A stretch of 64,000 nt of DNA from Paenibacillus agricola (GTDB lineage Bacteria; Bacillota; Bacilli; Paenibacillales; NBRC-103111), in contig NZ_JAAOIW010000008.1 of assembly GCF_011440305.1 (NCBI RefSeq), forward strand, positions 1-64,000. The letters are read 5' to 3'. Below the pieces are notes generated by a model. That model was given only the letters and a program-made list of their open reading frames with translations. It ran no database searches and was not told the DNA's origin. Both the position numbers and the translations under genes were made by a program. Position 1 is the first letter of the stretch. Each line of letters opens with the position of its first letter. Shown in pieces: positions 27,873-36,182 of this stretch.

Positions 27873-27917
27873 CGTAAAGAACGCAAATGACGTAAAGAAC
27901 GCAAATGACGTAAAGAA
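27873..27917 (+). repeat. Two-and-a-half-copy 18-bp direct repeat
   Basis: The unit CGTAAAGAACGCAAATGA occurs at 27873-27890 and 27891-27908, followed by a half copy (CGTAAAGAA). It starts just after the AraC-gene stop and before the membrane-protein ribosome site. Confidence 0.9.
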
Positions 27918-27957
27918 GGGCATATTGAAGGACGCAAAAATAGAGGTGATCTTTGGA

Positions 27958-28545
27958 ATGGTGAATACGGAGCAAACTATTAGCGAAAAACAGGCGCTAC
28001 TGCGAGATATACGCTGGTCGCGTCCCTATATCGTGTTTTTTATCATTTGGGGTAGCCAGGGACTCCTAGCCGCAGTCTTGGAATTTCTGGAGCAATGGTT
28101 TCCTATCGGCCGTTGGGGGCTAGTGCTTGTAGGCATCGCAATTGCCGCCAGTCTTTTCGCTCTATGGAGGATTAACCAGAGCAAGCAAGCAAATGTAAAT
28201 AAGGCTGCCCGAGGTGCTCAAAGCAATAAAGGCAGAGCAGTGGTTCCTGTGCTGTTAGCGGTAGGCGCTGTATGGACAATGGGATATGTACAAGCTATCG
28301 ACCCGCTGTACACGCCTTTGTTAAAATCATTTATTCTTGCCGTTGGTTATGCCCAGCTAGGCGTCTGGTTAGGAAAACCATTTATTGGGATGGGAATTTG
28401 GCTATTCGTGTTAACTATCGTCGTTGCTGTTGAATATCTAGGGCTCGCATCGGTTTTACTCGGAGGATTCGGCGGGGTTAGCATGCTGGCCTCAGGATGG
28501 CTGCTTTATATCGGAAATAACCAATTTAAGGAGGAAGCGGGATGA
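27958..28545 (+). CDS. Multi-pass membrane protein, unknown function
   Basis: A 195-residue protein with about five hydrophobic segments (near residues 25-45, 52-68, 95-110, 120-140 and 145-185) and a basic loop around 70-90. I do not recognise a family. The ATG at 27958 has GAGGTGAT 7 nt upstream; a longer frame from 27826 reads through the direct repeats and is unlikely. Its stop overlaps the start of the cytochrome c gene (ATGA), so the two are translationally coupled. A role as a membrane partner in electron transfer is possible but inferred only from this. Confidence 0.8.
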   Translation: MVNTEQTISEKQALLRDIRWSRPYIVFFIIWGSQGLLAAVLEFLEQWFPIGRWGLVLVGIAIAASLFALWRINQSKQANVNKAARGAQSNKGRAVVPVLLAVGAVWTMGYVQAIDPLYTPLLKSFILAVGYAQLGVWLGKPFIGMGIWLFVLTIVVAVEYLGLASVLLGGFGGVSMLASGWLLYIGNNQFKEEAG

Positions 28546-29006
28546 GTACAGCAATGCAAGTATCAATGGACAATTTAAGGGACAATTCGATGGACAAATC
28601 AATTAGTACATCGATCCGTACAACTAGGAAAAAATTACTTTTACCTATGACTATGACCGCTGTTTCACTGCTGTCCATTGTTATCCTGTCCGGTTGTGGT
28701 AACCCGTCTCCCAATGCTGCTGAACCATTCGGTGGCAATAAAACGGCAAATACAGCCGAAGCCATGGTTGGTGCATCCGAGCAGGTTCAATCGCTCTACA
28801 AACAGAGCTGCCTTTCCTGCCATGGCAACACCTTGGAAGGCAGAGTTGGTCCCAAAACCAATTTGCAGCAGGTCGGAGAACGACTAAGCAAGGAGCAAAT
28901 CTCCAAGCAGATCGCTAGTGGTGGCAATGGAATGCCGGGCTTCGGTACCAAGCTTACACCAGAGGAAATAGCGGCACTCACCGATTGGCTTGCAACCAAG
29001 CAATAG
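28542..29006 (+). CDS. Cytochrome c lipoprotein
   Basis: A 154-residue exported lipoprotein with a single c-type haem. The first 30 residues are polar, then comes the hydrophobic core MTMTAVSLLSIVIL with the lipobox LSGC at about residue 48. The haem site is CLSCH (about 92) and the distal Met lies in NGMPGFGTKL, followed by TPEEIAALTDWLA, the classic end of a small cytochrome c. The long hydrophilic lead before the signal core is unusual, and a later start could be used. It resembles Bacillus cytochrome c-551 (CccB). It is coupled to the upstream membrane protein and converges on acpS. Confidence 0.88.
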   Translation: MSTAMQVSMDNLRDNSMDKSISTSIRTTRKKLLLPMTMTAVSLLSIVILSGCGNPSPNAAEPFGGNKTANTAEAMVGASEQVQSLYKQSCLSCHGNTLEGRVGPKTNLQQVGERLSKEQISKQIASGGNGMPGFGTKLTPEEIAALTDWLATKQ

Positions 29007-29013
29007 GTTGTAC

Positions 29014-29436
29014 TTAAAGATCCATTCCCTGCTTATTCCCGTCCCGCTCCTTATTCTCCACCACCACATAAGCCATAGCCGTCGATTCGGTATGGGTAAT
29101 GCTAAGGTGGATAATGGTGTTTGCACTTGTTAGCTGCAGCCGTTGCAAAGCGTCCTCGCTTACGCAGCATATAGGCTTGCCCAGTTCATTGGGCAGCACT
29201 TCAATATGCTGCAAGGACACCTGCTTGCCAATTCCGCAGCCAAGCGCCTTGCTCACAGCCTCCTTGGCGGCAAACCGACCTGCTATAAACTCGGCCAAGC
29301 GCCCCTTGCGTTTGGCCGCCAGTGTCTGTTCACCAGCAGTGAGCACCCTCTTGGCAAAGCGCTCCCCTGAACTTCCCTCAATAATCGTTTTCACTCTGGC
29401 GATATCCACTAAATCGATCCCAATCCCTATAATCAT
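29014..29436 (-). CDS. acpS: Holo-[acyl-carrier-protein] synthase
   Basis: Transfers 4'-phosphopantetheine from CoA to the acyl carrier protein. The 140-residue length is slightly over the usual 120-130. The N-terminal motif IGIGIDLVDIARVKTII with metal-binding Asp and the second motif FAAKEAVSKALGCGIG with metal-binding Glu are intact. LSITHTESTAMAYVVVE completes the domain. AGAGAGGG precedes the ATG. No alr or other expected neighbour is present. Confidence 0.96.
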   Translation of the reverse strand: MIIGIGIDLVDIARVKTIIEGSSGERFAKRVLTAGEQTLAAKRKGRLAEFIAGRFAAKEAVSKALGCGIGKQVSLQHIEVLPNELGKPICCVSEDALQRLQLTSANTIIHLSITHTESTAMAYVVVENKERDGNKQGMDL

Positions 29437-29755
29437 TCCAGATAAACCCTCTCTTCTGCCCTTTTTCGTTAATCTAGTTGCTAATATCCGACTAGACCCT
29501 TATTTTACTGGAATTTCTCCCACTAATATTTGCGAAAACCAGCCTTTTTTCGGATTAGCTCCTTTTCCTCACTGTAATTGACCTAAGTCACGCTCCCGAT
29601 CCCCCCACTACTGTCCAGCGTGTCCCGGAGGGACGGGAGCCCCGAGAACACCATAGCCATGCCGCACACCAAGGGGAGTCCAGAGGGCACAGCCCTTTGG
29701 GTCCCTCCCTTATAGGGAGGGTGGGGAGGGTCAAGCCAAAGGCCACAGCTAAGGG
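29437..29755 (-). other. GC-rich hairpin cluster between acpS and nadE
   Basis: No gene was found. From about 29580 the base composition becomes G/C-rich, with two adjoining stems: CCAGAGGGC-ACA-GCCCTTTGG (29680-29700, one G-U) and CCCTCCCT-TAT-AGGGAGGG (29703-29721), then TGGGGAGGGTC. On the minus strand it forms the 3' flank of nadE. There is no T run, so it is not a standard terminator. It may be a copy of a dispersed intergenic repeat. Confidence 0.45.
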
Positions 29756-30565
29756 TCATACCCCCGGTATGCTCCCCCGCTTATGCTCGGTCCCCTTATA
29801 CTGCTTCTCCAGCTTCTCTTGTGCTGCAGGGTCAATTTCCTTGCCTTCCAAATAATCGCTGTTGGCATCATAAGTGATGCCAAGCTCAGCCTCATCAGTC
29901 TGCCCTTCCCATAGGCCAGCTGTCGGCGCTTTAGCCAGCACGCTTTGCGGCACACCAAGCGCCGCTGCAAGCTGGCGTACCTGGCGCTTATTCAACGTGC
30001 TAAGTGGTGTAAGGTCGACGGCTCCGTCGCCATGCTTCGTGAAAAAACCGGTAACCGCCTCCGAGGCATGGTCGGTTCCAACCACGAGCAGATTCAGCTC
30101 AAACGCCAATGCATATTGCAGCACCATGCGGGTTCTCGCTTTCACATTGCCTTTACCGCTGCGGCTAATATGACGGTGCACGCCGATTGATTTCAGCCCG
30201 TACTCAGCCTCTAAGGCAATCTCGTTAACGGTTTCCTCAATATTGGTCTCGATCTTATATACGAGCCCGAATGCTTCTGCAACCGCATAACTATCAGCGA
30301 TATCAGCTTGCTCACCGTAAGGCTGGAAGACGCCAACCGTTTTATACTCTCTGCCCTTTTCCGCTGTAAGCTCATCTGTAGCTTGTTTACAAAGCCCTGC
30401 TGCAACTGCGCTGTCAATGCCCCCGCTGATGGCGATCAGCAGCCCGTCCATTCTGGCTTCCCTGACATAAGCCTTCAAAAAATCTACCCGATTGCGAATT
30501 TCTACATCCACTTGAATAATCGGTTTCACGCCTAGCTTGGCGATAATTTCCTGCTGCAAACTCAT
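29756..30565 (-). CDS. nadE: Ammonia-dependent NAD+ synthetase
   Basis: Amidates deamido-NAD with ammonia and ATP in the last step of NAD formation. The 269-residue length fits the stand-alone form without a glutaminase domain. The pyrophosphatase loop AISGGIDSAVAAGLC is present, with FQPYGEQADIADS, KARTRMVLQYALA, VGTDHASEAVTGFFTKHGDG (acceptor site) and APTAGLWEGQTDEAELG. The ATG at 30565 is chosen since AGAGGTGG lies 7 nt before it and only 1 nt before the ATG at 30571. A hairpin-rich region lies downstream. Confidence 0.96.
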   Translation of the reverse strand: MSLQQEIIAKLGVKPIIQVDVEIRNRVDFLKAYVREARMDGLLIAISGGIDSAVAAGLCKQATDELTAEKGREYKTVGVFQPYGEQADIADSYAVAEAFGLVYKIETNIEETVNEIALEAEYGLKSIGVHRHISRSGKGNVKARTRMVLQYALAFELNLLVVGTDHASEAVTGFFTKHGDGAVDLTPLSTLNKRQVRQLAAALGVPQSVLAKAPTAGLWEGQTDEAELGITYDANSDYLEGKEIDPAAQEKLEKQYKGTEHKRGSIPGV

Positions 30566-30627
30566 TGCCATTCCACCTCTTCTAAGGATTTTCCATCTAA
30601 GGCTTATACCCAACTAGCTATTGTTAC

Positions 30628-30676
30628 AAAAAAACTCCCACAGCAGCCTATGGAATCCATAAGCCGGGGGAGTTTT
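30628..30676 (-). terminator. Terminator of the bacilliredoxin gene
   Basis: On the minus strand AAAACTCCC pairs with GGGAGTTTT with an inner ATGGA/TCCAT pair, then T residues. Confidence 0.85.
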
Positions 30677-30712
30677 CGTATATCGGAAGCCTTCATGTAT
30701 GCTTACGGCTTC

Positions 30713-31147
30713 CTACTTACAGAAATTTTCAAAAGCGCTTGTCAGATCTGTTGCAATCAAGTCTGCAGAGCGGTCTTCAATTTGGTGGCGTTGAATGAAA
30801 TGAACCAGTTGGCCGTCCTTGAACAAAGCAATGGATGGCGAAGAAGGTGGGTAAGGCGCCAAGTATTCACGAGCCTTAGCTGTTGCTTCTTTATCTTGTC
30901 CAGCGAATACCGTGAATAAATGATCCGGCTTAATTTCGTTTTGAAGCGCCTTGGCTACGCCAGGCCTGCATTGGCCAGCAGCACATCCACATACAGAGTT
31001 AATAACAACAAGGGCTGTGCCTTTTACATCTGCAAGATTAGCAACTACATCCTCAGGTGTGCGCAGTTCTGTGATTCCGATGCGGGTCAAATCATCTCTC
31101 ATCGGCTGTACCATATCTTTCATATACGATTCAAATGACATAGACAT
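30713..31147 (-). CDS. BrxA/BrxB family bacilliredoxin
   Basis: A 144-residue thiol-disulfide protein that removes bacillithiol from mixed disulfides on proteins. The unusual CGC active site is in INSVCGCAAGQCRPGV. The rest (MKDMVQPMRDDLTRIGITEL at the start, APYPPSSPSIALFKDGQLVH) fits the YphP/YqiW family. It cannot be assigned to BrxA or BrxB by eye. AAAGGAG precedes the ATG. It has its own promoter (31201-31228) and terminator. This implies the organism makes bacillithiol. Confidence 0.93.
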   Translation of the reverse strand: MSMSFESYMKDMVQPMRDDLTRIGITELRTPEDVVANLADVKGTALVVINSVCGCAAGQCRPGVAKALQNEIKPDHLFTVFAGQDKEATAKAREYLAPYPPSSPSIALFKDGQLVHFIQRHQIEDRSADLIATDLTSAFENFCK

Positions 31148-31200
31148 CGTTTGTTCAGCTCCTTTAGCTACATAACTATATAAAAACTATTCTAAGTACT

Positions 31201-31228
31201 ATTATACAACGGTCTAGTAGGAAAGCAA
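31201..31228 (-). promoter_or_regulatory. Promoter of the bacilliredoxin gene
   Basis: Minus-strand -10 TATAAT (31201-31206) and -35 TTGCTT (31223-31228) with a 16-bp spacer. Confidence 0.55.
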
Positions 31229-31388
31229 AGCACCTATTATTTTATTAGTGGCTGAAATTTGCGGATTTATTGTAAACAGATGAAGTGCTTTGTGCAAAAT
31301 GTCCGTCTAAGCATGTATAAAGATGTAAAAAGATTTTACGAAGATTAAGCATAGGCTTTGTACGGGACTGGATGAGGCTGGTCGCACT

Positions 31389-31417
31389 TTGCTGTGCAGG
31401 ACTTTTATTGGTATATT
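31389..31417 (+). promoter_or_regulatory. Promoter of the DedA-family gene
   Basis: -35 TTGCTG (31389-31394) and -10 TATATT (31412-31417) with a 17-bp spacer. The 31148-31453 interval otherwise shows nothing. Confidence 0.5.
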
Positions 31418-31453
31418 AAAGGGAAGCCTATTGGACAAAAAGGGAGCTTAACT

Positions 31454-32068
31454 ATGACTTATGATACATTGATAACAATGATCGGACAATATGGGTATGC
31501 GGCATTGTTTTTTGCTCTCTGGCTTGGTATTGTGGGTATGCCTATTCCAGATGAAGGCATTGTTATGACGGGCGGCGCTGTAGCAGCGAGCGGCTTGTTA
31601 CGAATAGTACCGGCATTTTTCCTTACTTATTTAGGTGTTGTATCGGGTTTAACACTGGGATATATCCTGGGTAGGTACGTAGGCACACCTGCACTGGATC
31701 GAATACGGCGCAAGAAAAAGCTCGCCGTCTATGTGGAGAAATCGGAACAGCTTATTGAGCGTTATGGCTCCTATGCACTTGTGATCAGTTACTTTTTGCC
31801 GGTTGTCCGCCATATCATTCCCTATTTAGTTGGGATTAATAAAATGACCTTCCGTCGTTATGCATTAATTTCGTATTCTACAGGATTGGTCTGGACGTGT
31901 GCATTTTTCACCTTAGGCTATTTTGCGGGAGACCAGGTTCCAGCCCTGGCCGGATTTGTTTCACGTTATGGCTTGCAGCTATTATGGCTGCCTGTAATCC
32001 TTATCATTGTGATCATTATTGTTAAAAAATATAGAAGCAGCCGTTTGTTAAATAAAGGGAGACAATGA
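31454..32068 (+). CDS. DedA family membrane protein
   Basis: A 204-residue inner-membrane protein of the DedA (VTT) superfamily, some members of which flip lipid carriers such as undecaprenyl phosphate. The family features ALWLGIVGMPIPDEGIVMTG, YILGRYVGTPAL and SYFLPVVRHIIPYLVGINKM (with the conserved Arg) are clear, with a final hydrophobic helix and a basic tail. The ATG at 31454 follows GGGAG. Its stop is one base before the ATG of the next gene, so the two form an operon. Substrate unknown. Confidence 0.92.
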   Translation: MTYDTLITMIGQYGYAALFFALWLGIVGMPIPDEGIVMTGGAVAASGLLRIVPAFFLTYLGVVSGLTLGYILGRYVGTPALDRIRRKKKLAVYVEKSEQLIERYGSYALVISYFLPVVRHIIPYLVGINKMTFRRYALISYSTGLVWTCAFFTLGYFAGDQVPALAGFVSRYGLQLLWLPVILIIVIIIVKKYRSSRLLNKGRQ

Positions 32069-32069
32069 A

Positions 32070-33350
32070 ATGAAGTTTGATGTAATCGTGATTGGTGGAG
32101 GCTCGGCAGGGCTTATGGCAAGTATCGCAGCAAGCAGCCACGGTGCGAAGGTATTAGTAGTCGATAAGGGTGACAAGCTAGGGCGCAAGCTGGGCATATC
32201 TGGCGGTGGGCGCTGTAATGTGACGAACAATAAGGATATCGAGGAAATGATCAAAAATATTCCCGGCAACGGGCGTTTTCTCTATAGTGCCCTCACCCAA
32301 TTTGGGAGCAAGGATATTATAGCCTTTTTCGAAGGGCTCGGAATTAAGCTGAAGGAAGAGGACCGCGGCAGAATGTTCCCTGTGACCGACAAAGCGAAAA
32401 ACGTCGTTGACGCGTTGGTCAATAAGGTCAGGAGCCAGGGTGTCAGTATACAAATACATGCACCTGTGGCCGAGATTTTGTATAAGGATGGCAGGACGGC
32501 AGGGGTTCGTATGAAATCGGGAGAAACGATTGCTAGCCGCTGCGTCATTATGGCGACAGGCGGCAAATCCGTGCCGCAAACCGGTTCAACTGGCGACGGC
32601 TATCCCTGGGCAGAGAAGGCCGGGCATTCCATATCGGAGCTTTTCCCTACCGAGGTGCCCATCACCTCTAACGAGGCTTTTATCCGGAGCAAGGAGCTGC
32701 AAGGGCTCTCACTGCGAAATGTAACCCTGTCTGTTTGGAATCCGAAAGGCAAAAAGCTAACTGAGCATGAAGGTGATATGATTTTCACGCATTTTGGAAT
32801 CTCGGGACCGATCGTGCTGCGATGCAGCCAGTTTGTAGTCAAAGCGCTTAAGCAATTCGATGTCCGAACCCTCACGGTGACGATTGACCAGCTTCCTGAG
32901 AGAAGTCTTCAGGAGGTATTCGATTATACATGGGGACTAGCTCGGATCGACTCCAAAAAAGCGATCAAAAACGTGCTTAAAGCGGTATTACCAGAGCGGC
33001 TAATTCCGCTAATGCTGCATAAAGCGGAGCTTAAAGAGGATACAACCTACGACAATATTCCCAAGCAGCCATGGCTGGAGCTGTGCAAGCTGATCAAGGC
33101 ATTTCCTATCCAGGTTAATGGCACTCTTTCTATTGAGGAAGCTTTTGTGACAGGAGGAGGCATCAACCTTAAGCAAGTAGATCCCAAAACGATGGAATCG
33201 AAGCTGATGGACGGGCTTTATTTTTGTGGCGAGGTTCTTGATATTCATGGGTATACAGGCGGCTATAATATTTCTGCAGCTTTCGCCACTGGGTTTACTG
33301 CCGGGAAAAGCGCCGCTCTTTCCTTAAACGATAGCACTGTCCTTCCCTAA
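32070..33350 (+). CDS. HI0933-family FAD-dependent oxidoreductase
   Basis: A 426-residue flavoprotein of the HI0933/BaiN-like family. FAD motif IGGGSAGLMASIAASSHGA at residues 6-25; GRKLGISGGGRCNVTN follows, a family signature. RVKSGETIASRCVIMATGG is the second dinucleotide segment, with GDGYPWAEKAGH and C-terminal GLYFCGEVLDIHGYTGGYNI completing the FAD site. Members are widespread; some reduce bile-acid-like alkenes, most are uncharacterised. It follows the DedA-family gene directly and converges on the lspA-like gene with a 2-bp gap. Confidence 0.92.
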   Translation: MKFDVIVIGGGSAGLMASIAASSHGAKVLVVDKGDKLGRKLGISGGGRCNVTNNKDIEEMIKNIPGNGRFLYSALTQFGSKDIIAFFEGLGIKLKEEDRGRMFPVTDKAKNVVDALVNKVRSQGVSIQIHAPVAEILYKDGRTAGVRMKSGETIASRCVIMATGGKSVPQTGSTGDGYPWAEKAGHSISELFPTEVPITSNEAFIRSKELQGLSLRNVTLSVWNPKGKKLTEHEGDMIFTHFGISGPIVLRCSQFVVKALKQFDVRTLTVTIDQLPERSLQEVFDYTWGLARIDSKKAIKNVLKAVLPERLIPLMLHKAELKEDTTYDNIPKQPWLELCKLIKAFPIQVNGTLSIEEAFVTGGGINLKQVDPKTMESKLMDGLYFCGEVLDIHGYTGGYNISAAFATGFTAGKSAALSLNDSTVLP

Positions 33351-33352
33351 GC

Positions 33353-33817
33353 TCAAGCTTGTTGCTTATGCTCGGAACGCTCCATGACATAAGCTCGCAC
33401 CATAGCGAATACCATACATAAAACGCCGATATTAATGGCCATATCTGCCAGATTCATAATCCCTCTGCCGGAACCAAATGCCAGGAAGTCCGTCACCGAG
33501 CCAAAAATAACGCGGTCAATCCCATTGCCAATTGCGCCTCCGGCGAGAAAGCCTGTGCCAATGTCCATCCATTTTCCCCGAAGCTCGCCTTTTTTTCGAT
33601 AGTACATAATACCCGCAACAAATAAAATCGCTATAACCGCAAAAAGCCGTGCATATCCTGGGAATAAACCGCGGGCCATCCCGCTATTCTCAATATAAGT
33701 GAACTCCAGAAGACGGTGGAACGGAACAGTTTCTCCAAGCTCCATAAAGATTCTCACGCAAATTTTGGATATCTGGTCAATCAAAACTACAGCAATGGAT
33801 ATCATATAAAAGAGCAT
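33353..33817 (-). CDS. lspA: Signal peptidase II-like protein
   Basis: A 154-residue, four-helix membrane protease that removes the signal peptide of prelipoproteins. The catalytic aspartates are present: GGAIGNGIDRVIFGSVTDF and MNLADMAINIG. DQISKICV near the N-terminus fits the family. The usual NxGAAF segment is changed to IENSGMARGLF, so it may be a divergent second copy. It is not beside ileS or an rluD-type gene, the usual setting. The ATG at 33817 has AAAGGAAG 8 nt upstream; the longer frame starts with a TTG that overlaps it. Confidence 0.88.
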   Translation of the reverse strand: MLFYMISIAVVLIDQISKICVRIFMELGETVPFHRLLEFTYIENSGMARGLFPGYARLFAVIAILFVAGIMYYRKKGELRGKWMDIGTGFLAGGAIGNGIDRVIFGSVTDFLAFGSGRGIMNLADMAINIGVLCMVFAMVRAYVMERSEHKQQA

Positions 33818-33955
33818 CGCGGCTTCTTCCTTTCTAAGTTTCAAATCCCCCTCATTGGGAGTTTAAAATTTACCAAGTATTTTATAGGTTTGATCCGTTT
33901 CAATAGGCTTAAACTGCGTTAAATAGAAGTATCAAGATTGCGAAGGAGAACAACA

Positions 33956-34465
33956 ATGAGAAAATTTATGCTAACCATCATGATTACTTCCTTATTCTCA
34001 ATTTTAATGGCGGGTTTTGCCTCGGCTGCTACGGATGGCGGGTATGCTCCTGTACCTAAAAACATGGATACACGCTCTGCCTATATCCAAGATATTTATG
34101 TTAAAAATGAAAAAACCTATATGGTTGTTGATTATATTGAATGGTATGAAGGTAAGGAAGCTGACCAAGTGTTTGCCAAGAGAGAGTCGGAATTTGGACT
34201 TGACGGTGCACCAAGCGGTTATTACATCATTAATGATAACACTAAACTACGAACTTTTGAAATCCAGGCCGACTCTGCTGTGTTCATGCAAATTTATAAC
34301 CGCACAGGCAAACCTGGCGAGGCCGATATCGTTTGGAATGAAAGTATCGCATTGTCCAAGTTTAAAGAAATTTTTGCTAAAGATGCGATCTTGCATGAAT
34401 ATCCTTATCATCTGTCTATTCAAAACGGAAAAGTATCCAAAATCATTCAACAGTTTATTCCATAA
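33956..34465 (+). CDS. Secreted hypothetical protein
   Basis: A 169-residue protein with a signal peptide (MRKFMLTIMITSLFSILMAG, ASA cleavage near residue 23). The mature part is rich in Tyr, Lys and Asp, beta-like, with phrases KTYMVVDYIEWYEG and YYIINDNTKLRTFEI. I recall similar small secreted Bacillales proteins but can give no family with confidence. The ATG at 33956 has AAGGAGAAC upstream, better than an ATG at 33938. It is monocistronic. Confidence 0.82.
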   Translation: MRKFMLTIMITSLFSILMAGFASAATDGGYAPVPKNMDTRSAYIQDIYVKNEKTYMVVDYIEWYEGKEADQVFAKRESEFGLDGAPSGYYIINDNTKLRTFEIQADSAVFMQIYNRTGKPGEADIVWNESIALSKFKEIFAKDAILHEYPYHLSIQNGKVSKIIQQFIP

Positions 34466-34500
34466 AAAGTTTATGATAGAAACTTATTTTCACCAAAAAT

Positions 34501-34545
34501 AAAGAAAAGCATTAGAACCGTAACATGGCTCTAATGCTTTTCTTT
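34501..34545. terminator. Bidirectional terminator overlapping the end of the CDF gene
   Basis: A 16-bp perfect stem (arms 34501-34516 and 34530-34545) with A and T runs. Its right arm contains the TAG stop (34531-34533) and the last four codons of the efflux gene. Confidence 0.9.
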
Positions 34546-35418
34546 ATTATGCTCTGAATATGGCTCTACATGAACATGCACATTATCGATACTATGCTGC
34601 TTATGCATACGTCTCTCAATATCATCACTAATATCATGGCTTTGCTCCACGCTAAGATCCGCGCTGACCTCGACTACCACATCTAGCAGCACACTGCTTC
34701 CGTGGACACGGGCACGAATATCCCTGATGCTTTTTACGCCTGGCGTTTTGCTCACTGTGTCCTGGAACACTTTCAAGCGCTGGTCGTCGAAGCCATCTGT
34801 TAAGGCATGCGTAGCATTGTAGAAGATGTCCCAGGCTGTCTTGCAAATCACCAACCCGACAGCAAATGCGGCAATTGCATCCAACACCGGATAGCCAAAT
34901 CGTGAACCTATAATACCAACAGCTGCTCCGATACTGACGAAAGCATCTGAACGGTTGTCATAAGCCGCTGCCATCAGTGACTGGTTGTTGATACGTTTGG
35001 CAAGCCTCATATTGAACATATAAACGCCCCACATGAATACAGCCGACAATATCGCAGTCCAAGCGGCCAGCATGTTGGGTGCCTCATGGCCACCACTCAT
35101 AAAGCTTTGGCCCGATTGGACCAGAACCTGGATGCCAGCAGCAAACATAATGAAAGAGGCCACCAGCGAAGCAATGGTCTCTGCCCGCATATGGCCATAA
35201 GGATGGTCATGGTCGGGTGGCTTGCGGGAAATACGTAGACCTATTAATATCGCCATAGATACAATAATATCGGTTGTATTGTTAATACCATCGGCAGTTA
35301 GCGCCTCAGAGCCCGTAAAGTAGCCCATAGTAATTTTGATGGCGGATAAAAAAATATAAGCGGCGATACTCAACCATGCGCCCTTCTCACCCTGCTTCAG
35401 ATTATCATATGCGTCCAC
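34531..35418 (-). CDS. Cation diffusion facilitator family transporter
   Basis: A 295-residue CDF exporter of divalent metals with proton exchange. Membrane helices 1-6 occupy about residues 15-205, with metal-site segments ADGINNTTDIIVS (helix 2) and YDNRSDAFVSIGAAVGIIG (helix 5, NxxxD). The cytosolic domain (about 210-290) ends in the His-rich VHVHVEPYSEHNK. Asn at the first site and Asp at the second leave Zn versus Mn open. The start is a GTG, preceded by GGAGGAGAG. No metal regulator is adjacent. Confidence 0.93.
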   Translation of the reverse strand: MDAYDNLKQGEKGAWLSIAAYIFLSAIKITMGYFTGSEALTADGINNTTDIIVSMAILIGLRISRKPPDHDHPYGHMRAETIASLVASFIMFAAGIQVLVQSGQSFMSGGHEAPNMLAAWTAILSAVFMWGVYMFNMRLAKRINNQSLMAAAYDNRSDAFVSIGAAVGIIGSRFGYPVLDAIAAFAVGLVICKTAWDIFYNATHALTDGFDDQRLKVFQDTVSKTPGVKSIRDIRARVHGSSVLLDVVVEVSADLSVEQSHDISDDIERRMHKQHSIDNVHVHVEPYSEHNKEKH

Positions 35419-35773
35419 GAAAGACTCTCCTCCAGACCATGGTGAAAAACATGCTCGTTTTCTTTAATGTCATCATAACAAACGAAAACCTTGTGGGTCT
35501 AGAGAAACAGTGTTACCCTGACAACGAAAAATAGGTGCAGCGCAACTTTGTTTTCCATGGACAATCATTTTCACCTGGCGCACATCTACAAAAAACTGAA
35601 AATAGATCGATGTATATAAGTTTTTAATGGGAAAATAGCCCTTTTCCCTTATTGTCCCCCTCCATCCGGTATCTATTCTGAATAAAGTAAACATACGCCT
35701 ATAGCTCTCCGCATAGGATGAATACTAAACAGCAACGTATATTCTGTTTAAATTATGAGAAGAGGTGACTGTT
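35419..35773. other. Spacer between divergent CDF and small membrane-protein genes
   Basis: About 350 bp, AT-rich, with no credible gene, strong dyad or convincing promoter. Confidence 0.5.
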
Positions 35774-36172
35774 TTGTCTTTTGAACCTGAGGATCCGTTA
35801 CGTAAATCAAATCCATCATCTAGCGGACCAAGTAGTGGACCAAGCATCAGTGAGCTTACGGTTGACCCGGCGGATGCCAATGAGAACAAATGGGTCGGGG
35901 TTCTGGCTTATATCATCTTTTTCATTCCATTACTTGTTGCCAAGCAATCAAGATTTGCTATGTTCCATGCGAATCAGGGACTATTACTCCTTCTGTTATG
36001 TGTTGCCGCCAATGTTATTCTTGGATTTATTCCAATTATAGGCTGGATTTTACTTCCGTTCGCTAATCTAGCTACGCTCGGTCTAGCAATATATGGCATT
36101 ATTCAGGCAGCTAATGGGTTAATAAAGCCGTTGCCAGTTATCGGTAACTACATACTAATCAAAACACCTTAA
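35774..36172 (+). CDS. Small membrane protein (DUF4870-like)
   Basis: A 132-residue protein. A polar, Ser/Pro-rich N-terminus (SSSGPSSGPSISE) leads to three hydrophobic segments (near residues 45-60, 70-95 and 95-115) with FAMFHANQGLLLLLLCV, the 'R-F-H-A-N-Q-G' pattern common in DUF4870-type proteins, then IPIIGWILLP. The start is probably the TTG at 35774, as the GTG at 35765 overlaps the AGAGGTG ribosome site. Function unknown. Confidence 0.8.
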   Translation: MSFEPEDPLRKSNPSSSGPSSGPSISELTVDPADANENKWVGVLAYIIFFIPLLVAKQSRFAMFHANQGLLLLLLCVAANVILGFIPIIGWILLPFANLATLGLAIYGIIQAANGLIKPLPVIGNYILIKTP

Positions 36173-36182
36173 TATGATTTGG

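Noticed and set aside
27873-27917. CRISPR-like repeat array
   Set aside because: Only two and a half contiguous 18-bp units with no spacers and no cas genes; the 50.06-kb repeat is rejected for the same reason.
35473-35694. 73-codon minus-strand frame in the spacer upstream of the cation-efflux gene
   Set aside because: No ribosome site or recognisable protein feature; probably chance.
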